From: CAYOYK01 sp964408185
GTDB taxonomy: Bacteria; Bacillota; Clostridia; Christensenellales; Aristaeellaceae
DNA length: 27,003 nucleotides
Reading direction: 5' to 3'
NCBI GenBank assembly: GCA_964408185.1
Contig: CAYOYK010000033.1
Location: forward strand, 1 to 27,003
In this document: piece after piece, positions 15,146 to 21,350 of the stretch
Layout of the letters: every line of letters starts with the position of its first letter
Position numbering within the stretch: the first letter of the stretch is position 1
The notes under the pieces: generated by a model
What the model was told of the DNA's origin: nothing
What the model saw: the letters and a program-made list of their open reading frames with translations, nothing else
Databases searched by the model: none
Position numbers and translations under genes: made by a program

Positions 15146-15349
15146 GGGTCTTTCCTCCTAAAATTTTATCAGATACTATTGACGGGACGGTGAGNNNNNN
15201 NNNNNNNNNNNNNNNNNNNNNNNNNNNNNNNNNNNNNNNNNNNNNNNNNNNNNNNNNNNNNNNNNNNNNNNNNNNNNNNNNNNNNNNNNNNNNNTTTCAT
15301 GGGTCTTTCCTCCTAAAATTTTATCAGATACTATTGACGGGACGGTGAG
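15140..15349. other. Scaffold gap flanked by an identical 55-bp overlap
   Basis: Bases 15195-15294 are 100 Ns. The 55 bases before them (15140-15194) are identical to the 55 after them (15295-15349). This looks like two contigs whose ends overlap by exactly 55 bp, joined with a fixed-length N run. The true sequence is probably continuous and 155 bp shorter. The second copy carries the full -35 region of the RNA promoter. Confidence 0.85.
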
Positions 15350-15362
15350 TGTGTGCTACAAT
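15334..15362 (+). promoter_or_regulatory. Promoter of the CRISPR-repeat-like RNA
   Basis: TTGACG (15334-15339), an exact 17-bp spacer and TACAAT (15357-15362) form one of the best promoters in the window. The predicted start is near 15369-15371. No ribosome binding site or plausible ORF follows, so it should make a non-coding RNA. Confidence 0.8.
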
Positions 15363-15385
15363 GCAATCAAGGTCGTGGACGACCG

Positions 15386-15416
15386 GTCGCCGGAGACGTC
15401 CGGCGTGGGTTGAAAT
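15386..15416 (+). repeat. Solitary type I-C CRISPR-like repeat unit
   Basis: The unit is 31 nt: a 7-bp perfect stem (15388-15394 with 15399-15405), tetraloop GACG, and an 11-nt 3' tail ending TTGAAAT, the length of the type I-C crRNA handle. The following 33-35 nt (from 15417) would be spacer-sized but no second repeat follows. No other copy was noticed in the window. Confidence 0.6.
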
Positions 15417-15480
15417 GTTGACAATATCAATTGGCAAATGCTGACGAGGTGGACGCGATCGACCATCTGTGAGGCGGGAA

Positions 15481-15506
15481 AGAGACAGCTTCGGCTGGCT
15501 CTTTTT
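15481..15506. terminator. UUCG-loop terminator, shared by both strands
   Basis: AGAGACAGC (15481-15489), TTCG, GCTGGCTCT (15494-15502) and a T-run to 15506, with one mismatch in the stem. It ends the rightward RNA. On the minus strand the same hairpin follows the stop of the 65-aa gene by 3 bp and leads into CTTTC. Confidence 0.8.
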
Positions 15507-15509
15507 CTG

Positions 15510-15707
15510 TCAGCAGTAGATCGCGATGTCGCCGTCGTGGGCGACCAGCGTATAGTCTACGCTGCCGCAGGACGCGGAGCACATCCAGACGCCGCTCTGC
15601 TCGCAGATGCTGGCGAGATCGACGGTGAGATCGGACATCTCGTCCGCGTGGTCGGTCATCCAGTCGGATACCATGATCTCCATCATGTCGGTACTCATAG
15701 CTGACAT
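15510..15707 (-). CDS. Small acidic phage protein of unknown function, candidate anti-defence protein
   Basis: The product is 65 residues, starting at ATG 15707 with AGGGAGA seven bases upstream; an upstream ATG at 15809 lies before the promoter and is not used. It is rich in Asp, Glu and Met at the start (STDMMEIMVSDWMTDHADEMSD) and ends in a Cys-containing strand region (CEQSGVWMCSASCGSVDYTLVAHDGDIAIYC). I know no matching family. It has its own strong promoter with a TTTTGCAAAA palindrome, as does ardC. It follows a small HTH gene, which is the setting in which anti-CRISPR genes are often found with aca genes. It could equally be an ordinary phage accessory protein. Confidence 0.65.
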   Translation of the reverse strand: MSAMSTDMMEIMVSDWMTDHADEMSDLTVDLASICEQSGVWMCSASCGSVDYTLVAHDGDIAIYC

Positions 15708-15747
15708 GGTCTTTCTCCCTGCCCGACGCCTTGGCGCGTCTGCGGCG

Positions 15748-15762
15748 GTACCTCTTTGGTAC
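15748..15762. promoter_or_regulatory. Inverted repeat GTACC-N5-GGTAC in the leader of the 65-aa gene
   Basis: GTACC (15748-15752) and GGTAC (15758-15762) lie just downstream of the -10, around or shortly after the expected transcription start. They could form an operator dyad or a small 5' hairpin. Confidence 0.45.
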
Positions 15763-15768
15763 GGTCTT

Positions 15769-15797
15769 ATAATACATCGTTTGAGATGTGTTGTCAA
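15769..15797 (-). promoter_or_regulatory. Promoter of the 65-aa gene
   Basis: On the minus strand, TTGACA (15797-15792), 17 bp and TATTAT (15774-15769). The -35 is preceded by the palindrome TTTTGCAAAA (15802-15811), as in the ardC promoter. Confidence 0.8.
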
Positions 15798-15801
15798 GGG
15801 G

Positions 15802-15811
15802 TTTTGCAAAA
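15802..15811. promoter_or_regulatory. TTTTGCAAAA palindrome, putative operator 1
   Basis: A perfect 10-bp palindrome four bases upstream of the TTGACA of the 65-aa gene promoter. The same block occurs at the ardC promoter. Confidence 0.5.
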
Positions 15812-15823
15812 ATATTTTTTTGG

Positions 15824-16027
15824 CTACGGGATCAGGCTGTCAAGCGGGATTTGCAAGGCTTTGGCCAGCGCGCGCAGCTTATCCATCGGGACGGGGGAGC
15901 GGCCATGCTCCCAGTGCTGCACCATCAGCTCGGCGCTGCGGCCTCGGTATCCGCACAGCTCCCCCAGCGCCTGCTGGGTGAGGTGGAGCGCCTTTCGGCG
16001 CGTCCGGATGATCTCTGCGGTGTTGAT
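15824..16027 (-). CDS. XRE-family HTH regulator, apparent ATC start (Aca-like candidate)
   Basis: A 67-residue frame reads INTAEIIRTRRKALHLTQQ, ALGELCGYRGRSAELMVQHW, EHGRSPVPMDKLRALAKAL, QIPLDSLIP, then stop. This is a complete Cro/CI-type helix-turn-helix: helix 1 RTRRKAL, helices 2-3 LTQQALGELCGYRGRSAELMVQHWEHG, and the closing LRALAKAL. No ATG, GTG or TTG lies in frame near its start. An AAAGGAGG at 16042-16035 is exactly spaced (7 nt) for ATC at 16027, a rare but known near-cognate start. It is 58 bp downstream of ardC on the same strand and probably in its transcript. It may repress the TTTTGCAAAA promoters, as Aca proteins do for anti-CRISPR operons. Confidence 0.72.
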   Translation of the reverse strand: MNTAEIIRTRRKALHLTQQALGELCGYRGRSAELMVQHWEHGRSPVPMDKLRALAKALQIPLDSLIP

Positions 16028-16085
16028 AGGATCGCCTCCTTTATCGGCCCGCGTATGATGCCCGCAGGCGGGCGGTGTAGTGTGG

Positions 16086-16994
16086 TCAGTCCGTGACGCC
16101 TAGGATGAGCTTGACGGCCTTCTCGGCGCGGGCGGCCGCGACGACGATCAGCTTTTTATCCTGCTTGAGCGCCTTGATCCAGCTTTGCACGTAGGCGGCG
16201 CTGTTGCGCAGGGTGTCGGCGGTATCGATGCCTAGCGTGGCGAGCAGCGACGCGCTGCCGATCTCGGCGACAAGCTCCTCGGCGCTGTATACGTCATCGC
16301 CAAAGGCGACCTTATCCGTTAGGCGCTTAAGGCGGCTCTCGTGCCCGGTCGAGTGCGTCAGCTCGTGGTAGAGCGTGGCGTAGTAGGCGGCGGGACTGGA
16401 AAATTGCTCGCGGAGAGGCATCACGACGAGATCACGCTGCGGGGCGTAGTAGGCGCGGTTTTGGCGGACGTGGTCGAGCGTGATACCCTCGCGGCGTATG
16501 TAGTCGGCGGCGAGCTGATCGGCGTCGAGATCGGCGGCAAAGACGTGCTCGGCGCCCTCGGTGCGGTACTTTTGAGAGATGCCGTCGCACTGGGAGACGC
16601 GGAAGACCGTGTAGGCTTGCAGATACGGTATCTTGACCTTGAGGGGATCGCCGTCCTCGTCGCGGGCGTGCGGGTCGTCCCTTTCCAGCATTTTGAAAAA
16701 GACGATCTTGCGGCCGTGCTCGCCCTTGCGGACGCTGCCGCCCAGGTCGAGCGCCTGCTTAAAGGTGAGCCACTCGCCGCATACATCCGATAGCAGCTCG
16801 TCCATGGTGTGGTACCTCTTGTCGGGGTCTGCTAGCAGCATCTGATTTAGCATGGAGTAGCTGTTGCCAGTGGAGCGCGACCACGCGCAGGATGCGACGG
16901 ACGACCACGGACGCGCCCAAGGGATGATGCCTGACTCCAGCAGGGAGACGATCTTGTCAGTGGCCATAGTGTACGCGTCAAATTTTTCCGCCAT
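16086..16994 (-). CDS. ArdC-like antirestriction protein (ssDNA-binding plus zincin metallopeptidase)
   Basis: The product is 302 residues. The start at ATG 16994 gives the family's usual N terminus (FDAYTMATDKIVSLLESGIIPWARPW); upstream codons in frame lie in the leader. The N-terminal domain (about 1-135) is the ArdC single-strand DNA-binding type. The C-terminal domain is the PolyVal-type metallopeptidase with HELTH (His210, Glu211, His214) followed by STGHESRL, and YSAEELVAEIGSA (about 236-248) giving the third ligand. ArdC-type proteins protect incoming plasmid or phage DNA from restriction. It has a strong promoter (17122-17150), a 120-nt structured leader and an XRE gene behind it. Family secure, activity inferred. 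Confidence 0.92.
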   Translation of the reverse strand: MAEKFDAYTMATDKIVSLLESGIIPWARPWSSVASCAWSRSTGNSYSMLNQMLLADPDKRYHTMDELLSDVCGEWLTFKQALDLGGSVRKGEHGRKIVFFKMLERDDPHARDEDGDPLKVKIPYLQAYTVFRVSQCDGISQKYRTEGAEHVFAADLDADQLAADYIRREGITLDHVRQNRAYYAPQRDLVVMPLREQFSSPAAYYATLYHELTHSTGHESRLKRLTDKVAFGDDVYSAEELVAEIGSASLLATLGIDTADTLRNSAAYVQSWIKALKQDKKLIVVAAARAEKAVKLILGVTD

Positions 16995-16998
16995 GGGG

Positions 16999-17047
16999 AT
17001 GCCGCCTTTCTTTTTTCGGCGGCATGTGCTATACTGGGCACGCCGCC
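16999..17047 (-). promoter_or_regulatory. Two-state leader of ardC hiding or freeing the ribosome binding site
   Basis: Read on the minus strand, the leader has GGCGGCGTGC (17047-17038), then GCACATGCCGCC (17029-17018), then GGCGGCAT (17006-16999). The middle element pairs perfectly over 8 bp with the last, which contains the Shine-Dalgarno (AAAGGCGG) five bases before the ATG. It can instead pair with the first (6 + 4 bp, two-base bulge). The two folds exclude each other, as in attenuators and riboswitch-like leaders. Confidence 0.5.
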
Positions 17048-17112
17048 TTGGTTCGTGATGGCTCTGGGGTCGGTTCCCGCGAGTGTTGGTAGCACTTGCG
17101 GGGCTTTTTGTT
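17030..17112 (+). ncRNA. Possible ~70-nt antisense RNA against the ardC leader
   Basis: On the plus strand an extended -10 (TGC-TATACT, -10 at 17030-17035) lies 40 bp before a complete terminator. CCCGCGAGTG (17076-17085), loop TTGGTAG, CACTTGCGGG (17093-17102), then GCTTTTT. The stem pairs fully only as plus-strand RNA (one G-U, which is A-C on the other strand), so the terminator faces rightward. No ORF lies between. The -35 is poor, so expression is uncertain. Confidence 0.4.
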
Positions 17113-17121
17113 TCCGGGTTT

Positions 17122-17150
17122 ATCGTAGCACTAGCAATCGCTTGTGTCAA
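17122..17150 (-). promoter_or_regulatory. Promoter of ardC-XRE unit
   Basis: On the minus strand TTGACA (17150-17145), 17 bp and TACGAT (17127-17122). It predicts a leader of about 120 nt before ATG 16994. Confidence 0.8.
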
Positions 17151-17153
17151 GGG

Positions 17154-17163
17154 TTTTGCAAAA
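17154..17163. promoter_or_regulatory. TTTTGCAAAA palindrome, putative operator 2
   Basis: The same 10-bp palindrome as at 15802-15811, here three bases upstream of the ardC TTGACA. It also overlaps the -35 of the possible divergent late promoter. Confidence 0.5.
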
Positions 17164-17185
17164 AAAAGTTTTGCTTCATTATAGC
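17156..17185 (+). promoter_or_regulatory. Possible promoter of the phage structural operon
   Basis: TTGCAA (17156-17161), 18 bp and TATAGC (17180-17185) face the terminase genes, divergent from ardC. The match is moderate. The rest of 17186-17559 holds a pyrimidine-rich tract (17309-17333) and GC-rich DNA. A stop-free frame joins it to terS but has no ribosome binding site. A packaging (pac/cos) site may lie here but cannot be recognised. Confidence 0.4.
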
Positions 17186-17559
17186 GCAGGATGGCGCGGG
17201 ATGATCTGCGCGGAGGCGGGCGCCACGGCGGCGCTGGCGGGACTGCGCGGCTGCGTGATCGCGCGGCCCTGCGGCTGCTGCCGGAGCGCCAGCGAGGCGG
17301 GCAAGGGTGTGCTTTCTTTTTTTTTCGTTTTTTGGTGTGTGGACTTGGTTTTTCGACCGGGGGTATTCCGTTGGGGCCCCACCCGCGCGGGCGGCCGCGA
17401 ACCCCGACGAAACTCGTATCCGTGACCTACTCCTCCACAACAACAACTGAAAGTGAGCGAAACGGGCGCTGCGGCGCTCAATCTGGGGAAGGAACGCGCG
17501 GTTTATTCCCCTGCGGGACGCGGATGGCGGTACGCTGGATGCGGAAGGGGGCGCGGCGG

Positions 17560-17985
17560 ATGGAGGACGGGGTTCTCATCGACGGGATACTGGCGGAGAG
17601 CGAAGGGCAGCTGACGGACGCGCAGGAGAAGGCGGCGGTCGGCCTTGCCATGGGCCTATCCAGACCGCAGGCAGCCGCCGCGGCGGGCGTGACCGAGGGC
17701 GCGATCCGCAAATGGCTCAATCTCCCGGCGTTTGTGACCAAGCGCGACAACGAGGCGTACAACGCGTTCGCAGAGCTTTTTCCCAAGGCGGTGCAGGTAA
17801 CGAGCGAGCTGCTGGACAGCGCGGACGAAAAGGTGCGGCTGGCCGCCGCGCAAAGCGTCCTTACGAAATTTGCGCCTGCCGCCGACACGAAGGGCGTGAA
17901 GGTGGTGGTCGAGTTCGGCATGGAGAAGCCGCCTATGCCGGAGGACGGACTGGTGCTGGAGGACAGCGAGGGGACGGTATCGTGA
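17560..17985 (+). CDS. Phage terminase small subunit
   Basis: The product is 141 residues, starting at ATG 17560 behind GGAAGGGGG (spacing 8); the frame stays open further upstream without a ribosome binding site. LTDAQEKAAVGLAMGLSRPQAAAAAGVTEGAIRKWLN (about residues 15-51) is a helix-turn-helix of the terS type. It is followed by a helical oligomerization part with VRLAAAQSVLTKFAP and an acidic tail. TerS recognises the phage packaging site and delivers DNA to the large subunit. Its stop overlaps the GTG start of the large subunit gene (GTGA), as is usual for these pairs. It opens the rightward structural operon. Confidence 0.85.
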   Translation: MEDGVLIDGILAESEGQLTDAQEKAAVGLAMGLSRPQAAAAAGVTEGAIRKWLNLPAFVTKRDNEAYNAFAELFPKAVQVTSELLDSADEKVRLAAAQSVLTKFAPAADTKGVKVVVEFGMEKPPMPEDGLVLEDSEGTVS

Positions 17986-19409
17986 ACGGCCAGCAAAAGC
18001 GGTATTCGGACGGGTACATCCCCACGCCGAAGCAGCGCGTTTTCCACCAGAGCACGGCCAAAGAGGTGCTGTACGGAGGAGCGGCCGGAGGCGGCAAAAG
18101 CCGCGCCATTGTGCAGGACGCATACGCGCGCTGCATGGCGTATCCGGGGACGATGGCCTACCTGTTCCGGCGCACGTTCAAAGAGCTGGAGCAGACGCTG
18201 ATCAAAGAGGCGCAGGCGGTCATCCCGGACGAGGTGTCCAGATACAACAGCGGGCACCATCTTTTCGCGTTCGCAAACGGCAGCATGATGGTATTTTCCT
18301 ACTGCGACGCGGAGGCCGACGTGTACAAATACCAAGGCGTCGAAATCCAATGGCTGTACTTTGACGAGCTGACGCACTTTACCCAGAAGCAGTACGACTA
18401 CCTCAAGACCCGCTTGCGCGCCAAGCGCTTGCTGGGGGTCGTGCCGTGCGTGCGCGCCAGCTCCAACCCCGGCGGCGTGGGCCACGCGTGGGTGAAGAAG
18501 TATTTTGTGGACGACTGCCGCGACCTGCTGATCAAGCGCGACCGTGTTTACAGCGATACGGCCAAGGCGTGGTACAGCACCACAAAGCAGTACATCCCCG
18601 CGCGCGTAACGGACAACCCGCACATCGACCCCAACTACGCGCTGGAGCTGGAAAACAAGCCGCCCGCGCTGCGGGACGCGCTGCTCAACGGCAACTGGGA
18701 CGCGTTTGAGGGGCAGGTGTTCAGCGAGTTTGTAAAGGACGAGGCGCACTACTACGACCGGAGGCATACCCACGTGATCGCGCCCTTCCCTATCCCCGCC
18801 TGGTGGCCGAGATACCGGGGCTTCGACTGGGGCTATACCGACCCCTACGCGACGCTGTGGGTGGCCTTTGACGAGGAGAACCGCGCCTATGTGTACCGTG
18901 AGCTGTACGGGCGCGGCCGACAGGTGGACACGGGCGTCAAGCAGAGCGCGCACGAGGTGGCGCGGGCCATCGCCCGCTGTGAGCAGCCGGAGCGGGACGA
19001 GGGCATCGGCGTTTTTGGCTACGCAGACCCCAGCATCTACAAGGTGGACGGGGGCATCAGCCACGGCGAGGAAATGGGCCGCGAGGGCGTGTACTTTCAG
19101 CCCGCCGACAACAGCCGCATCCCCGGCAAGCTGCAAATCCATGAGCGCCTGCGGTTTAACGAGGACGGCGTGCCGATGCTGTACATCTTTGACAGCTGCC
19201 CGGAGCTGATCCGCACGCTGCCAAGCCTGCCCTACGACGAGCGGCGCGTGGAGGATGTGGACACGCGGGCGGAGGATCACCTGTACGACGCGCTGCGCTA
19301 CGTGCTGATGGCTCGCCCGCACGGCGCGGAGGAACCGCCGCCGCCGACAAGGACGCTGTTTGACCCGCTGGATCAACTGAAGAGAAAACGGAGGGGACGT
19401 TATGGCTGA
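17982..19409 (+). CDS. Phage terminase large subunit
   Basis: The product is 475 residues, starting at GTG 17982 and overlapping the terS stop. It is the ATP-driven DNA packaging motor with headful or cohesive-end nuclease. The ATPase part has Walker A YGGAAGGGKS (31-40) and Walker B WLYFDE (124-129). The coupling segment ASSNPGG lies at 159-165. The C-terminal RNase H-like nuclease has Asp282 (FDWGYTD), Asp349 (YADPSIY) and the EDHLYDALRY acidic end (431-440). Length and motif order are typical and intact. It overlaps the portal gene by 8 bp. Confidence 0.95.
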   Translation: MNGQQKRYSDGYIPTPKQRVFHQSTAKEVLYGGAAGGGKSRAIVQDAYARCMAYPGTMAYLFRRTFKELEQTLIKEAQAVIPDEVSRYNSGHHLFAFANGSMMVFSYCDAEADVYKYQGVEIQWLYFDELTHFTQKQYDYLKTRLRAKRLLGVVPCVRASSNPGGVGHAWVKKYFVDDCRDLLIKRDRVYSDTAKAWYSTTKQYIPARVTDNPHIDPNYALELENKPPALRDALLNGNWDAFEGQVFSEFVKDEAHYYDRRHTHVIAPFPIPAWWPRYRGFDWGYTDPYATLWVAFDEENRAYVYRELYGRGRQVDTGVKQSAHEVARAIARCEQPERDEGIGVFGYADPSIYKVDGGISHGEEMGREGVYFQPADNSRIPGKLQIHERLRFNEDGVPMLYIFDSCPELIRTLPSLPYDERRVEDVDTRAEDHLYDALRYVLMARPHGAEEPPPPTRTLFDPLDQLKRKRRGRYG

Positions 19410-21177
19410 GTATATGACGACAACCGGGCAGACGCTGCCGGAAAAGGACGCGGAGCTGGTGCGCAAGGCGTATGATCTGTTTGGCGTGTTTCGGGAGGAT
19501 ATGCGGCCCTACCACGAACAGGCGCGCGTCGCCCGGCAGATCGCGCTGATCCGCGACCCGGAGCAGGACGTCGGCGACGTGCCGCCGGAGGCGCGCACCA
19601 CCCAGATGCACACGCTGCGCTCCACGCTGGTCAACTGCATCGCCGACCAGATGGACAACATGCCGGAGGCCATGATCGCCGCCGAGACCCCGGAGCGGCA
19701 GCCCATGGCCGAGGGCCTGACCGACGTGTGCCAGTACATCCAAGAGCACAACGAGTATGACGCGATCCACCGCCAGCGCGTGGAGGACTTTTACGTGACG
19801 GGCACGTCCGTGCTGATGACGGGCTGGGACGCGGAGATGATGGGCGGCATGGGCAACGTGTTCATGCTGCGATGCCCGGTGGAGAGCATCTACTTCGACC
19901 CGCAGTCCGGCGACCTGGACGGCAGCCGCGCCGTTTTCCGCGCGACGTATCACCCGCGCAGCTACTACGAGAGCCATTTTCCGAATGAGGCAAAGTACGT
20001 CCACAGCGACGTATACACCATCGAGGACGACCGTCAGACCAACGCCGCCGACGAGGAGAGCATTCTGCTGCTTGAATACTGGTACCGCACCTACGACGCG
20101 GAGAAGGGCCGCTACCACATCAACGTGGCGTATCTGGCGGGCGGCGCGCTGCTGGACAGGCACGACGACGTATACCTGCATGGCATGTACCCGTTTGTGG
20201 TGGACGTTTTTACGCGCATCGAGGGCAAGTGCTACGGGCAGGGCATGATGACGGAGTTTGCGCCGCTTCAGCGCATGGTGAACCGCTACGCGCGCTATAT
20301 GGACGAAAACGCCCGCATCACGGCCAAGCAGATTATGCTGATGAGCAAGTCCGCCGGGATCAGCCCGGAGGACATGGCCGACCTCAGCCAGCAGATCAAG
20401 CTGGGCGAGAACGTGGGCGAAAACGTGATCCGCTTTTTGCAGGTGCCGCCGCTCAGCCCCTACGTGATGCGGCAAATGCTGCAATACCAAGAGGACATCA
20501 AGAACGACTCCGGCCAGAACCAGTTCTCGCGGGGCGAGGGCGCGAGCGGCATCACGGCGGCCAGCGCCATATCGGCCATGCAGGAGGCGGGCGGCAAGAC
20601 GACGCGCCTGCGCACGGATATCCTCAACAGCGGGTTCCGCCGCATGACCTACCTATCCATCTGGCTGGTACACCAGTACATGCAGGACAACCGCCGCGTG
20701 CTGGTGACGGGCGCGGACGGGAAGAACCGCGAGGCGGTATACACGCGCGCCATGACGCGCGGGGACGGGCCGGACGCGCCGCCCCCGTACAGCGTGCGCA
20801 TACAGGTGCAAAAGAAAAACCCGACGCGCATACAGGCCGAGAACGACCTGCTGATGAGCCTGTACAACGTTTTTGCGCAGAGCAAAACGCCCATCAGCCC
20901 CATGGCGATGCTGAACGCATTGCAGGTGGACGGCAAGGATCGCATCCGCGCCGCCATTGAGGAGGACGAGGCGCGCCAGCGCGAGGAGGAAGGGAAGGAC
21001 GCGCTGATCGCGCAGCTGCAACAGCAGCAGCAGGCGCTTGTGGACAAGTCCGCACAGGATGTGGGCGCGCTGCAACAGATCCTGCGCATGCAGGGAAGCG
21101 AGGCGCAGGCCGCCAACCCGGCGGGCGCGGCGCAAACGGAGGCCCCGGCGCAGGGAGTGAGCGCTTTGGGGGCTTGA
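19402..21177 (+). CDS. P22-like portal protein
   Basis: The product is 591 residues, starting at ATG 19402 behind GGAGGGGACGTT. The portal dodecamer forms the DNA entry vertex of the head. Recognisable parts are the N-terminal helix with REDMRPYHEQARVARQ, the TLVNCIADQMDNMPEAMIAAE segment, VEDFYVTGTSVLMTGWD, and the long stem/crown helices DILNSGFRRMTYLSIWLVHQYM. The C terminus is Gln/Ala-rich coiled coil (QLQQQQQALVDKSAQDVGALQQ), like the barrel of P22-type portals. Together with the gp10-like gene downstream it places the phage among short-tailed viruses. A terminator follows at 21191. Confidence 0.88.
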   Translation: MAEYMTTTGQTLPEKDAELVRKAYDLFGVFREDMRPYHEQARVARQIALIRDPEQDVGDVPPEARTTQMHTLRSTLVNCIADQMDNMPEAMIAAETPERQPMAEGLTDVCQYIQEHNEYDAIHRQRVEDFYVTGTSVLMTGWDAEMMGGMGNVFMLRCPVESIYFDPQSGDLDGSRAVFRATYHPRSYYESHFPNEAKYVHSDVYTIEDDRQTNAADEESILLLEYWYRTYDAEKGRYHINVAYLAGGALLDRHDDVYLHGMYPFVVDVFTRIEGKCYGQGMMTEFAPLQRMVNRYARYMDENARITAKQIMLMSKSAGISPEDMADLSQQIKLGENVGENVIRFLQVPPLSPYVMRQMLQYQEDIKNDSGQNQFSRGEGASGITAASAISAMQEAGGKTTRLRTDILNSGFRRMTYLSIWLVHQYMQDNRRVLVTGADGKNREAVYTRAMTRGDGPDAPPPYSVRIQVQKKNPTRIQAENDLLMSLYNVFAQSKTPISPMAMLNALQVDGKDRIRAAIEEDEARQREEEGKDALIAQLQQQQQALVDKSAQDVGALQQILRMQGSEAQAANPAGAAQTEAPAQGVSALGA

Positions 21178-21190
21178 GCGCTCAATTTTG

Positions 21191-21229
21191 GGCGGGAAGC
21201 GTTGAAAAATACGCCTCCCGCCTTTTTTT
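21191..21229 (+). terminator. Terminator between portal and scaffold genes
   Basis: GGCGGGA and GCGT (21191-21202) pair with ACGC and TCCCGCC (21211-21222) around TGAAAAAT, followed by seven Ts. It lies within the late operon, so it may set the ratio between packaging and capsid genes. No strong promoter was recognised between it and 21351. Confidence 0.85.
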
Positions 21230-21350
21230 GCGCGATACTGGATGCGGAGGCTGACACAACGGCCCCGGCGCTCGCCCAGCGGGCGCGACACCCGCCGGAG
21301 AGCGAGAACGGCGCGAACGCCAGCCATGACGGACGCGCGGAGGAAACCCC

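Larger units (their letters stand above)
15371..15506 (+). ncRNA. Non-coding RNA with one type I-C-like CRISPR repeat; candidate RNA anti-CRISPR (Racr)
   Basis: This is an approximately 136-nt transcript predicted between a strong promoter and a UUCG-loop terminator. From 5' to 3' it has four parts. A hairpin GGTCG-TGGA-CGACC lies at 15371-15384. The CRISPR-repeat-like element is at 15386-15416. About 64 nt of tail include a possible GGTGG/CCATC stem (15448-15467). The terminator hairpin comes last. The element has GT, stem arm CGCCGGA, loop GACG, stem arm TCCGGCG and an 11-nt tail TGGGTTGAAAT. This matches the type I-C layout, in which the repeat begins GTCGC and ends GCGTGGATTGAAAT or -AAC; the last 14 nt differ by one base. 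Only one copy exists and no cas gene is seen. Published Racrs are solitary repeat units in phages that bind Cas proteins; that function here is inference. Confidence 0.6.

Noticed and set aside
15140..15349. Direct repeats of an insertion or transposon around the gap
   Set aside because: The repeat ends exactly at the N run on both sides, which fits an assembly overlap better than a biological duplication.
15386..15480. A CRISPR array
   Set aside because: Only one repeat-like unit is present, no second copy follows after a spacer length and no cas genes are seen. It is reported as a solitary unit instead.
15438..15704. ORF encoded by the CRISPR-like RNA
   Set aside because: It crosses the terminator and is mostly antisense to the 65-aa gene, with no ribosome binding site.
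17191..17559. Upstream extension of the terminase small subunit
   Set aside because: The frame is open only because the DNA is stop-poor; composition is unlike protein and the ribosome binding site fits ATG 17560.
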